Shown here in pieces: positions 44,031 through 54,825 of a stretch of DNA of 64,000 bases. Under the pieces are notes generated by a model, which had not been told where the DNA came from, did no database searches, and was given only the letters and a program-made list of their open reading frames with translations. The position numbers were made by a program, and so were the translations under genes. The DNA lies in the NCBI GenBank assembly GCA_964017185.1, contig OZ024869.1:7896501-7960500 (forward strand). The letters are read 5' to 3'. Within the stretch, counting starts at the first letter, position 1, and every line of letters starts with the position of its first letter. The DNA is from Rugalucina vietnamica. Its lineage: Eukaryota; Mollusca; Bivalvia; Lucinida; Lucinidae.

Positions 44031-44257
44031 GTCATTAGAAAGCCAACAATATGGTTTCCGAACAGGTTCGACACAAACCGAGCTGTACAAATACAGAAGA
44101 TGGCTAGAGGCTGAAAATTTTGGATTTTGAAAGTAGATTAATTGTACTAGCCGAGTAGCGAAAACAAAAGCACTGACCAGCTCCGCAGCTACTGTGAAGC
44201 TGATCTGCTCCTTTGTTTTGGCATATGCGAAATGTTGGTTTTCTCACGATGCAACTC
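44031..44257 (-). mobile_element. M1 MITE, diverged, near ATTT duplication
   Basis: GGGCCGCGTCATTAG to CGATGCAACTC, with ATTT on the left and ATTC on the right. The palindrome is degenerate. Confidence 0.85.
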
Positions 44258-45185
44258 ATTCAGTATATTTTAGCTGATACGTGTTATACATAAACAGGGT
44301 TATCAAGCACTTCGCAACTATTTCCTATGCAACAGTGTGTTACAAAAAAAAGTGTTCGCCAGCGCTACGTAACGTTCCCAGGAGCTGCCTCTCTGAAAGC
44401 TAAGGAATAAGGAAGGTCAAATGGCGTCATCAATATCTCAAGGGTTCGCGTTATGCAACGCACGCCAGAATTACGAGGAATCATTTTATGTTTTGGGATG
44501 GGATAAGATCCTTGTTAAGCTTTTGAGCGAATATGTCTCTCAGCCACTATAAACAAGCTCAATTATTTCAAATTTGAGAGTGGTTGCGATTGCATAAACA
44601 ATTTGAGTACCTGGTGCACTGTCAGTCAGATTGCACGTCTACCGTACTAAAGCGTCTTAACATTCACGACCACCTGAAAAATGTGCTTATACCAAGATTT
44701 TTTATTTTGGACTCCCTTTCATGAAGCGATTTCGGTTCCCAGGAATATACGCACTGGTTATATTTGTTTGTGTTTCGAATCGGACAATGTCCGGTGTATA
44801 AATATTCAAAATGTAGGGAAAACTTGTGAATCTGGCCGAAACTGTTACATCAAAACAGTCACGTATCGAAACTTTGAACATCAAAATCTAGTTTCCTAGT
44901 GCATCTTCGCCACTCTAGTTTTGACTTCTACTAGCCTTTGTAAATTCTCTTGAGACTGCACATCAGGATTTTATTCAAAATCAAAAGATTAAACAGTAAT
45001 AATGCAACTTACCTGTTCACCTGTCTACTCCATTTCTTTGTTTACATTCAATTTCTCAAAACCACTACCGGAACCTGCTTATACCTGGACGACACCAGAT
45101 TATAGAGGCTTAGAGAATAGACCCCGTGAAAATAGACTCCATAAAAAGGAAGAATAAAAACGAATGAAGAAAGAAAAGAAATTTA
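44258..45185. other. Non-coding, nothing recognised
   Basis: No gene or shared repeat recognised, despite open frames on both strands near 44700-44890 that overlap each other. Confidence 0.45.
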
Positions 45186-45194
45186 TTATTATAA

Positions 45195-45195
<1 letters not shown>

Positions 45196-45232
<37 letters not shown>
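45196..45232. repeat. Poly(A) run
   Basis: About 35 A in a row, next to a tRNA-like sequence. Confidence 0.9.
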
Positions 45233-45237
<5 letters not shown>

Positions 45238-45267
45238 AGAATATAAAATGAATAAAAAAATGAATAG

Positions 45268-45346
45268 CGGATACGCGGCGAGATTCGAACCTGTAAGAGT
45301 CTGATTAGAAGACCGATGCTTAACACACTGAGCTAATGGGGCCGAC
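45268..45346 (-). pseudogene. tRNA-Arg(TCT)-like pseudogene or SINE head
   Basis: On the minus strand it has 'TTAGCTCAGTGTGTTAAGC' (A box), a loop with TCT in the anticodon place (GGTCTTCTAATC), and GGTTCGAATCTC (B box). The acceptor stem does not pair. Confidence 0.5.
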
Positions 45347-45365
45347 AGACTTTTAACGGCATAAC

Positions 45366-46060
45366 TCATGTTATTATTGACATTTATGGTCTATAAATAA
45401 TAATCTAAAAATAGTTGCCATTATCGGCTGGTTTCCCGTTATCAGGTTTATGTTATATGTAAATATATTCGGAATAGGAACCAGTGCCATGCTTAATTGA
45501 TACCGAATCATTTTCCCGCCCTTGATTACTAGAAAGAGAAAGAGAATCAGGCTATCCCGGCTTCATTCGTACCTTCGAGGTTATCATAAAAAAAAAACTG
45601 TTGAAGTGATCACGGCAGTGTAGCGCTAATACAAACCGCGATGAACTATTATTATTATGAAGAACAGACAGGCACTACAGGCATAATCAATGATAGAAAT
45701 CATGCCTTAAGCATGTCGTTTATATATTAGAAACCGAAATAACAATTTGTATCGAAATAATTGGGGACGAATATGCCTAAGGCTCGCAAAGACCGCAGAC
45801 TGATGACCGCCGACCGAATCACTACCCATGGCCTCTAAGCATTCTTTTTAATTTGAAACGTTAGTAACTTTCAAACTTTTAAGTGTCCCAGTTGACAAAA
45901 CAATCGATTTACTTTTTGTATGTCTACAGCTTTACATCCTTAAATAATCATATTGACGAATAAACAATCTTTTAAAACCGGACTTCTTTTTTTCTCGGAT
46001 GGATATCTATATGGGCCTTTTCCACATTAGTTATAGCTATAGAATAGTACATTGAAGGGT
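45366..46060. other. Non-coding, nothing recognised
   Basis: No gene or shared repeat. Confidence 0.45.
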
Positions 46061-46064
46061 TGAG

Positions 46065-46920
46065 GCTATAAAAAGATTCCCGCTCCAAAAACCGAGGTGG
46101 AAAAAAACAAACAAACTATCAATCAGGTACTTATACCATGAAAACATATCGTAAGCCGAATGAGCACCTATTTTCCCAAAAAGGTGCCCACTCAGTTACC
46201 TAAACTTAACAAAAAATATGAAAACATACATAAGGCGCCAACAGCACAAAAATTTTAAACACATAACATAACATAACATAGCTTTATTGATGTAGGCCAC
46301 CGGCCCATTTCAAGTACATACAATAATCATATTCATACAACGTATAGAATCTCAATAACATAGCACAGTTGCATGTACTATGCCTCTAAATTCAGCCATA
46401 TGAATAGGCATAAACCAAACAATGTGTAATCATTTTGGTTTGTATGTATTCAAGAAATAGTGTAACATTGTTTAGACTCTGCTTATTACTATGTTCAAGT
46501 TTATGTAGATAACAGGTCCTGTCTTTATTTGAAGACACCAAGACATAAAACAAAAAGTACCACCACAGAAGTATCGCCTTGGAACGATCAGTAACACAAA
46601 GTTACTGGCGGGCTTAAACCGGTTTTACATGGCCATAACCTCACGCTCAGCTTCTGCAGTGGTTCATAACTTTAAGGTAGTTCTTCGGTCGTCGTGGTGA
46701 ATCTCTAACTAGTCAATGAATCATCAAGAACAGACAAATAAACCACGATAAACATCATGATGAATCAAAAACCAGGATTAACAGATTGAGTAAGCTGCCC
46801 GACGATGGAGATCCCTGGGCGCCGAATAACCTACTGACTCCGGAGCAAAAGAAAAACACCAGTTGGACCCCGGTGGGCCAAGCAACAGACAAGAAGCTCC
46901 GGCCATTTTGCTTCATTGTA
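46065..46920 (-). mobile_element. Naiad, 3' region, interrupted by a LINE tail
   Basis: It follows the Naiad 3' region closely from 'AAGATTCCCGCTCCAAAAAC' through 'AACCTCACGCTCAGCTTCTG', 'GATGGAGATCCCTGGGCGCC' and 'GGTGGGCCAAGCAACAGACA', then stops before the RT. A LINE 3' end sits at 46262-46533. Confidence 0.88.
46262..46533 (-). mobile_element. LINE 3' end, 5' truncated, with (TTATG)n tail
   Basis: On the minus strand it ends 'GTGGCCTACATCAATAAAG' followed by CTATG-TTATG-TTATG-TTATG. Flanking Naiad sequence is split between 'TTTTAAACAC' and 'ACACCAAGAC', leaving ACAC on both sides. It resembles the 3' end of a CR1-type LINE and differs from the (ATTCAG)n family at 21612. Confidence 0.75.
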
Positions 46921-46921
46921 A

Positions 46922-46995
46922 CAAGGACCATACATGTAGCTCAGTGGTTAGGGCACCAGGTTTGTAACGTGAGGATCCCTGGTTCGAATCCCATA
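46922..46995 (+). pseudogene. tRNA-Thr(TGT)-like pseudogene, cut by an M1 copy
   Basis: 'TAGCTCAGTGGTTAGGGCA' (A box), CCAGGTTTGTAACGTG with TGT at the anticodon, and GGTTCGAATCCC (B box). The acceptor and T stems pair poorly. Confidence 0.5.
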
Positions 46996-47000
46996 TATAT

Positions 47001-47234
47001 GAGCCGCCTCGTGGGAAAACCAACAATGTAGTTTCCGCACAGCTCCGACACAAACCGGGCTGTACAAGCACAGAAAAGAGCTAGAAGCTTGAAATTTCGG
47101 ATTTAAGTAGAGGAGGAAATGTACTATCCGAGTAGCGAAAACAAAGGCGCTGATCAGCTTCGCGGTTACCGCGAAGCTGATCTGCGTCTTTGTTTTCGCC
47201 TATGCAGATTGTTGGTTTTCCCACGAGGCGGCTC
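47001..47234 (-). mobile_element. M1 MITE, complete, very symmetric
   Basis: GAGCCGCCTCGTGGGAAAACC to GGTTTTCCCACGAGGCGGCTC, with matched ends and an intact palindrome. Flanks ATAT and ATTT differ. It cuts the tRNA-like sequence before it. Confidence 0.92.
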
Positions 47235-47518
47235 ATTTCTTTTTATTTCCTTAAATAAACTGCCCATCACGTTTCACCAACAGCATTCGCACGGAGAACA
47301 TGATATTCTTGCTTTATAGCACTTTTCATGTGTCATAACACACCTATATCGACAATATGTCTAAGCAGAAGTGATACATTTCCAAATAGGATATTATTTT
47401 CAATGAAATAAATATATGTACAAAAATAAATAAAAACATACACAAAAGTGATAAAAAAATAAAATCATTGAATACGATAGAGAATAAATAGGGTAGATAA
47501 AAATGAAACCTAAAAAAA
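47235..47518. other. Non-coding, A-rich
   Basis: AAATAAATAAAAA-type runs lie near 47400-47520. No gene. Confidence 0.4.
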
Positions 47519-47519
47519 T

Positions 47520-47615
47520 GCGATCAATCGTGGGACTCGAACCGCTGTCTGTAAATGAAAAGTAATATCATCTTAATCTGCGTGCTCTACCATTTGAGAT
47601 ATGCATTCCTGACAA
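47520..47615 (-). pseudogene. tRNA-like sequence, degenerate
   Basis: On the minus strand 'ATCTCAAATGGTAGAGCA' (A box) and GGTTCGAGTCCC (B box) are too far apart for a normal tRNA unless an intron-like insert is assumed. The stems are weak. Confidence 0.4.
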
Positions 47616-48680
47616 ACTTTGTAGCATAGTATTCTTATCAAGACCTTATATACCGATAAATTTACCCTGCTAAATAGTACAAACAATCACGAAAAGTCAC
47701 GATGATGTACGAGCAATCACGAAGCGTTCCGAAGATATACTAACCCAAAGAGCTAACGCAACAGTGGTTTGTTTTCTCATTTGCGCTCGTCCTGTTTACA
47801 CTTTGGCCAAAATACATCTTAAAATAAAATGCTGGGTTATCCAAGCATCACATGGAGCTTCAGTTTTTACCACAAGTCGCTAATTGTCACGAATCAATCG
47901 ATTCTACAGAGGCAGTGCGTCTGTTAAAGAACGAAATGCATGGGACTTTGCCGGTATTCGGCATGTGGCATGTATTCGTACACCAGTAAAAGAAGCTTCG
48001 TTAACTTCAAACGTTTGAAGTTTATGGGACATCCAAACGCATCTGAGCAGAAGTGTGTTATTCGCTGCATGTTTGGTTAAAATTCTGAGGATCGCTGAGC
48101 AGTAACCAGGAAATGAAATGCAATCGATTGATGGTAGGCGAAAATTGGATTTTTGCAAAATTCTCTGGATAGGATTTAACCCAAGCCAGTACGATCTTCG
48201 GAGCTGAGCTTAGTAACATTTAAAGGCAACACAACTTGACAGTTTCGGACTTTAAAATGAATAGAAATCATTGTTTTAGCGATTTTCTTAGATTTTGAAT
48301 TTGTATAGAATGAATAGGCGTTCATGAGCGAAACACAAAAACGCTAAGTTTTTTAAGTTCAAAGTAATCCTGTAAGAAACTGGGGCGGTGTTTTCCCATG
48401 CAACAACGTTTTCCAGAATGGACGAACGTTACAAAATTGTGAAATGTAAAGCCATGGTCATCAAAACGTCAAGAATACCCTGAAAATGGGAAAATAGCGT
48501 TTTGACCAATCAGAGCACAGCTCAGTGATCCCTAATCTGTAGAAAATAACTAATGGTTTTAAAATGTTTGTTGACCATTTTTGATTAACTTCTATCAGTT
48601 TGGTTTGCCTGCAAAACGTATTTCTATAAAATTCGGCCACATTTCTTGTTGCGTTAGGAGTTTGGGTTAGTATATATTTA
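47616..48680. other. Non-coding, nothing recognised
   Basis: A minus-strand frame at 47904-48158 is open but resembles no family I know. No shared repeat. Confidence 0.4.
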
Positions 48681-48689
48681 GAATGGCAA

Positions 48690-49630
48690 CGAAATATAAC
48701 TAGAATTTGTTATCTATGTGAAAGCTGATGTCTACCCTCTTGCTAAGTGCATGTCCAAAATATGCAAGCAAGAGTTAAATTCTTGTGCAGCACATATCCT
48801 GTCATTCTGTTTTATAAGTGTGTCAGGTTTCATTGAAATATCTCATACCGTTTTCAGTTATAGAGCAGATACGAAATTGTATGGAAAATAATCAAAGGGA
48901 AATAACTCCAAAATACACAAGCAAGAGTTATAATTCTTGTGCATGGCACATAGTCTCATTGTGCTTTATAAAGTGTTCCAAGTTTCGTTGAAATATCTCT
49001 TACCCCTTTTACTTATAAAGCGGAAAGGAAATTATATGAAAATAATCAAAGGGAAATAACTCCAAAAATACACAAGCAAGAGTTATAATTCCGAAGCATG
49101 ACACGTCATCTCTTTGTGCTTTATAAGTGTATCAAGTTTCATTGAAATATCTCTTACTGTTTTTAGTTTTAGAGCAGGCACGAAATTGTATGGAAAATAA
49201 TCAAAAAGGAAATAACTTCAAAACCACAAGCAAGAGTTATAAATTTTGTACATGACACATCGTCTGATTGTGCTTTATGAGTGCTTCAAGTTTCATTGAA
49301 ATGTCTCGTATTGTTTTTGAGTTAAAGAGCGGACACTAAATTGTATGGAAAATAATCAAAAGTGAAATACCTCCATAGATATGCAAGCAAGACACGTTGT
49401 CTCATTATGCTTTATATAAGTGTGCCAAGTTTCATTGAAATAATCCCTTATGGTTTTTGAGTTAAAGAGCAGACACGAAATTGTATGAAAAATAATGAAA
49501 GGGAAATAACTCCAAAGATATGCAAGCAAGAGTTATTATTCTTTAGCATGACAAATCATCTCATCGTGCTCTATAAATATACCAAGTTTTAATTGAAATA
49601 TCTCTTAAGGTTTTCAAGTTATTGAGCGGA
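48690..49630. repeat. ~160-bp tandem array, mollusc type (about six units)
   Basis: Each unit has 'AATAATCAAAGGGAAATAAC', 'CACAAGCAAGAGTTATAATT', 'CTTTATAAGTGTATCAAG' and 'TTTCATTGAAATATCTCTTA'. Blocks with 'GGGAAATAACTCC' and 'AAGTTTCATTGAAAT' are widespread in mollusc genomes. Confidence 0.88.
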
Positions 49631-49634
49631 CACG

Positions 49635-49862
49635 GAATTGTCCGTCCGTCTGTCTGTCCGTCCGTCCGTCATTCACCAATGAAACTTTATACACTTATAC
49701 AGCATAATGAGACAATGTGTCATGCACAAGAACCAAAGATCCATAACTCTCGCTTTCATATATTTGGAGCTATTTCCCTTTGATTATTTTACAGACAGAC
49801 AGACGGACGGACGCACGGGGAAAAACAATATGTTTTTCGGCCCTTTCGGGGGGAGACATAAC
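49635..49862. repeat. Inverted end of the tandem array with GTCC runs
   Basis: After (GTCC/GTCT)n the array motif returns inverted ('CCATAACTCTCGC', 'GAGCTATTTCCCTTTGATT'), followed by (CAGA/CGGA)n and 'CGGCCCTTTCGGGGG'. The inverted tetranucleotide runs could form a stem. Confidence 0.8.
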
Positions 49863-49959
49863 AAGTAGCCCAAGGGCAACGATCGCTCACCTGAGAGTCA
49901 ACAAGAACAGTCACCGGACAAAATTTTTTTTTTGTTTGTTTAAGTTCTGTTCAAAATTG

Positions 49960-50880
49960 AAGATGGTGGAGTGGCCGCAGCACTAAAAAATTGATTTTTC
50001 AAACATTCAAGGGCAGCTAACACCGCAGTCCAGGGTCGAATCTGGCTTTAACTCGAACTCATCCAAGATGTTATGGTTATCCTTGTATCTTAAAAGAATG
50101 AAGAAGATCCGATCAAAATTGAAGGCGCTAGAGAGGCCACAATACAAAATATTGATTTTTCAAACACTAAAGGGCAGCTAACTCCGCAGTCAGAGGTCGG
50201 ATCTGGCCGAAATTCGAACTCATCCGAGAGATTGTAGTTATTCTTGTTACCTGCAAGAATGAAGAAGATCCACTAAAAACAAAGATGCTAGAGTGGCCAT
50301 AACACAAAATATTGATTTTTCAAACACTCAAGGGCAGATAACTCCGCAGTCAGAGGTCCGATCTGGTCGAAATTCGAACTCATCCGAGATATTGTAGTTA
50401 TCCTTGTTACATGCAAGAATGGAGAAGATCCACTGAAAAACAAAGATGCTAGAGTGGCCACAACACAAAATATTGATCTTTCAAACACTCAAGGGCAGAT
50501 AACTCTGCAGTCAGAGGTCCGATCTGGTCGAAATTCGAACTCATCTGAGATATTATGGATGTCTTTGTAACTTCCAAGAATAAAGAATATCCGAATAAAG
50601 ATGAAAGCGCTAGAGTAGCAGAGTGTTACCTGCAAGAACGAAGAAAATCTGATCAGAAACGAAAACGCTGGAGTGTTCACAACATCATTCATATTGTAAG
50701 TCAATGGAGATTTTTTCAAACGCTCAAGGGCAGCTAACTCCGCAGTCCATGGTCGAATCCACCCGAATTTCGAACTCATCCGAGATCTTATGACTGTCCT
50801 CATTACCTGTATGAATGAAGAAGATCCTAACAAAAATGTAAGACAACTTTTTTCCCATTGTAACCCTATAGTAGCTATCT
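49960..50880. repeat. ~183-bp tandem array, mollusc type (about five units)
   Basis: Units share 'GATTTTTCAAACACTCAAGG', 'GCAGATAACTCCGCAGTC', 'TCGAACTCATCCGAGA' and 'GAATGAAGAAGATCC'. The open frame at 50489-50977 on the minus strand translates this array and is not a gene. Confidence 0.9.
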
Positions 50881-51364
50881 GTTGCCATTGAAACCAGAGT
50901 TCTGATCCGACCTCGCCCAAAACCTTATGCAACCTTTCCCTCACCCTAATGATGCTTCTGATAAAATTTGATTGCAATTGACTGACTAGTTGTGGAGATA
51001 TTTGTTGTTGAAAGTGTGGACGGACGCACGGACGACGGCTCGACTACCATACTATACGAGGGGTGTTCTTTAATTCTTGTCAATTGCTTGATTACTTTTC
51101 CCATGGACTAACAGTGAGAAATTTGTTTATATGTGGTAAAAGTTCAATCTTTTCTAATCAGATTAGTATCAAAATTGTTGCTCTCTGACGCACGATCCTA
51201 TAATAATCGAATTCTAAAACAGTACGCAGTCATGGCACTGCGTTATTTTCCAATTAATTTACAATATGTACTTTCGATCACAAGTATAGAAAATGCTATA
51301 ACATTCGCAGCACTAGATATTATAGGCCCACATCCATTTTACAAATAAATATGCTGTTCATGTG

Positions 51365-53478
51365 AGCATTAGAAAAAGGTACAAGTAGGCAAGATCAGGA
51401 AAAGGCGCAATCACAGAAAGATTCCCACTCCAAAAACCGAGGTGGGAAAAAACCAAACTAACAATCAGGTACTTATACCATAAAACATTTCGTAAGCCGA
51501 ATGAGCAGCTATTTTCCCAATAGGTGGCCACTCAGTTACCTAAACTTAACTAAAAATATGAAAACATGCATAAGGCACCAACAGCACGAAATATTTTAAA
51601 CACCAAGACATGCAACAAAAAGAACCACCACAGAAGTATCGACTTGGAACGATCAGTAACACAAAGTTACTGGCGGGTTTAAATCGATTTTACATGGCCA
51701 TAACCTCACCCTCAGCTTCTGCAGTGGTTCATAACATTTAGTTAGTTCTTCGGTCCTCGTGGTGAATCTCTAACTAGTCAATGAATCATCAAGAACAAAC
51801 AAATAAATCATGATAAACATCCTGATGAATCAAATACCAGGACTCACAGATTCAGTAAGCTGCCCGACGATGGAGATCCCTGGGCGCCGAATAACTTACT
51901 AACTCCGGAGCAAAAGAAAAACATCAGTTGGACCCCGGTGGGCCAAGCAACAGACAAGAAGCTCCGGCCCCAACCAACTAAAATGAATAGCTTTAAGTCG
52001 GGGCTATCATAGAGTCTTACGCCCGACCCACCGGCGTGCTATTAAAGAAGGCAGCATAGTTATCAACCGTGATTGGGTTAAAAACTAAGCATGCAGACTG
52101 TCGCATAACATTCAAGTTATAACCTATACGTTTGTAACGTGTTATGATTTTTCTAAACTGAAAAGAAAAATCATTACTTCCTATAAGTTTCTTAAATTTG
52201 TAAACCAAGTCACCATAAAATTCTGGTTCCGAAAGGCCCTCACTTAAAAGCGTCTTTAACCCAACATTATATTTGGAAATCAATTCATAGTGTCTACGAT
52301 AAAATTTAGAAAAGGTTTTTCGAAGTTTATGATACCGATAGACCTGTTGGAGGAGTTTGGCCGTTAAACATTTATTTCGAGCGTTGAAGTCTGTAACATG
52401 ATTGCAGACTCTAGCAAACCTAATAAGTTGCGAAATGTATACACCATAAGAAGCACGACGAGGAACGTCACAATCCAAAAACGGAAAATTTACTATATCA
52501 AAATCAAAGTCATCGCGCTTATCATAAATTTTAGAAGAAACAAATCCATTTGCAACAGAAAGATGTAGATCTAAAAAGGGGGCTTCGGTATCCGAGATAT
52601 TGGCTTTGTTCAACTGTAGTTCAGATGGATAAATTTGATTGACCATACCTTCAAAATAAGGGCTGTCAATGTTCAAAAGGTCATAAAAGTGGCATTAAAA
52701 CCTTTGATAACATCAGCTTGATTATCATGGTTAAGAGAATCCATGAAATCTCTTTCGAAGCAGTATAAAAATAAATCAGCTACGAGAGGTGCGCAATTTG
52801 TACCCATCGGAATTCCAACAATTTGTCTGTATAACTTGGTCCCAAATCCAATATAAATATTATCCAGGAGATAGGATAAGGCATCGCACACATTCTGACA
52901 TGACCAAAGTGTATATCGACTTTGGTCAGAGGAAGTGAAAAAGGCCTTTCTGTCATTACATGCCAAATAAAGCGAACCATAGTTTTTTAATGCCCTTTTG
53001 AAGGTCCACTCTATCAAATCCAGAAGTTTTTCTTTAATTAGATTATGTGGTAAAGTTGTATATAGAGTAGAAAAATCATATGTGGACAAGCTCGTCGCAC
53101 GGAACCCTCTACACTTCAATTTATTGAGCACCTCACCAGAATTTTTTATCGACCAAAACCAATTTTTATTTGAAGTTTCATAGACCGTCTCACAGTATCT
53201 TATAACATGAGATTTGATAGCAGTAAGACAGGAAGTTAATAATTTTGTAAGTTCAGTAGTAGTACAAGAGCTAGAATTTGCAATACATATAGCGTTGTAT
53301 GGTCTTTTGTGAAGCTTAGGTAACCAGTACATCGTAGGAAGTTTGTCTTGGCCTTCACTGACACAAACAGAAAACTAAACAGGTAAATCGTTTAAGTGGG
53401 CACTAACTACAGACATTTCATCAGTATCTGTCTCCAGATAAGCCCTGGTACCATCAAGCTCCTGTTTTAAGGTGTTAA
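51365..53478 (-). mobile_element. Naiad (Penelope-like) main copy: RT part and 3' region
   Basis: This is the 3' portion of the element. Penelope-like elements code one polyprotein whose reverse transcriptase is related to telomerase. The RT (53332-52017) shows MYWLPKLHKRPY, motif A STYDFSTLYTTLPHNLI, motif B IVGIPMGTNCAPLVADLFLY and the thumb YGVYISQLIRFARVCNH, ending near MRQSACLVF and STPVGRA. The 3' region (to 51365) ends 'GCCTACTTGTACC' and is the piece found as truncated copies elsewhere. The coding region continues upstream at 54826 beyond an inserted transposon. The copy is broken in several places and looks dead. Confidence 0.9.
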
Positions 53479-54331
53479 CCCAGCTAACAAGAAACGTTTT
53501 TGGAACGTTCGCCTTTGGTTGTATGAAGGTTTGGGTGAACTTTACGTTCTTAGAATGTTATACCAACGTTCGACTTTGGTTATATGAACGTTTGGCTGAG
53601 CCTAACGTTTGAAGGACGTTTTACAAATATACATGCCGAAATCTGAAAATCAAATAGAGTTACTAAATGAGTTACTAAAATAAAGATACAAGACCGCGAC
53701 AAAACGACATGCGCAAATTTCATTTTTTGAATGATTTTCATACATTGGTTCCATTACAACGTTAAAAAACGTTTTCGAAACTTTCGAAGCACATGGCATG
53801 CCACGTGGAGGAAGCTTCCGGTATTTTCAAAACGCGAGAACAAAGGAAACTGCGATAAGGTAAATACAACTTTTTATTCAATGTTGCTCCGAACTAATGT
53901 GGGTTTAAGCTTTTTGTTTGCCATTTATGTTGTATCTAAATTACCTAGATGTAAAGGAAAATAAATCAACAGAATGAATCTTTGGCTGTAGTGATATTTT
54001 TGAAACGTCATGTGTTTTCGCAGCTATCAATATTTTGTGCTTTATGAGGCGGGTATTAGCCATAAATAGCCATCGCCTGGTCCAGAAAATATTATACTAA
54101 TCTCTATATTGTGTATAAATAAGGCATTGCAATTTTCATTAACATTACGCGCCTCGAAGAGTTTCAAATTCATTTGTAAAAGATACGTTATTGAAATGTT
54201 TTAGAAACGTTCTGAAATAACGTTTCTCAAATTCTATGTTTCAGGATCCCTGCAGGTGTGATAGAAAAAGGTTATGAGCAGAAACTACGAAACAAGGCTC
54301 TAGAGAATACCATTTGGTCATTTGGAACCTA

Positions 54332-54382
<51 letters not shown>

Positions 54383-54825
54383 CAAAGTGTAATTGTTTGT
54401 ATTGTTAAATGATGTTTTGGTATTACGTTTAACCTTCAAACAGGTTAAATCGTTAACGATAGAGATGCACAGCTTCCTTTGCAATATAAAACTTGTATTG
54501 TAGCCGGATAGAACAGTTTTGGATTTCCGATCCTCATGCAGCTCAGTTTGGGAGAGGTGGTGTTTTCCCTAGAAGTAGGGGGACCGATCCTCATGACGAA
54601 CAAGAGTTGAAGGGGTGGCGCAGAGGTTCAAAAACTATTCTAACCGGCTACTATACGTTACCTTTAGGTCGTGGGAAAGTTTACAAAAAACGTTTTACCA
54701 AAACGTTTAGAAATACTTTTTGGAAATTCCAAAGAATCCCTAAAAAAAACCAAACTACCAAACGTTTTCAAAACCAAACTAAAACGTTCCAGTAACGTTT
54801 TAGAAACGTTTGTTTGTTAGCTGGG
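53479..54825. mobile_element. Inverted-repeat transposon (CCCAGCTAAC ends) inside the Naiad
   Basis: Ends CCCAGCTAACAAGAAACG and its complement (TTTGTTTGTTAGCTGGG). Both subterminal zones are rich in AACGTT words. Removing it with one AA joins the Naiad frame as …CRLHYV-NTLKQEL…, so the insertion is precise with a 2-bp AA duplication (a 3-bp reading is possible). An (AAT)n tract is at 54333-54380. No transposase is visible, so it is non-autonomous. The superfamily is unsettled. Confidence 0.85.
54333..54380. repeat. (AAT)n microsatellite
   Basis: About 16 AAT units inside the CCCAGCTAAC element. Confidence 0.95.

Noticed and set aside
45268-45346. Functional tRNA-Arg gene
   Set aside because: The acceptor stem does not pair, and a poly(T) tract (minus strand) downstream suggests a retroposed copy.
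47904-48158. 84-residue minus-strand open frame
   Set aside because: No domain, no splice context, and no repeat of the frame elsewhere to support it.
50489-50977. 162-residue open frame on the minus strand
   Set aside because: It runs through the ~183-bp tandem array, and similar peptides repeat with the unit.
51365-52015. SECIS element in the Naiad 3' region
   Set aside because: Expected if TGA is recoded, but no convincing ATGA…AA…GA core with paired stems could be found by eye. A covariance search is needed before calling it.
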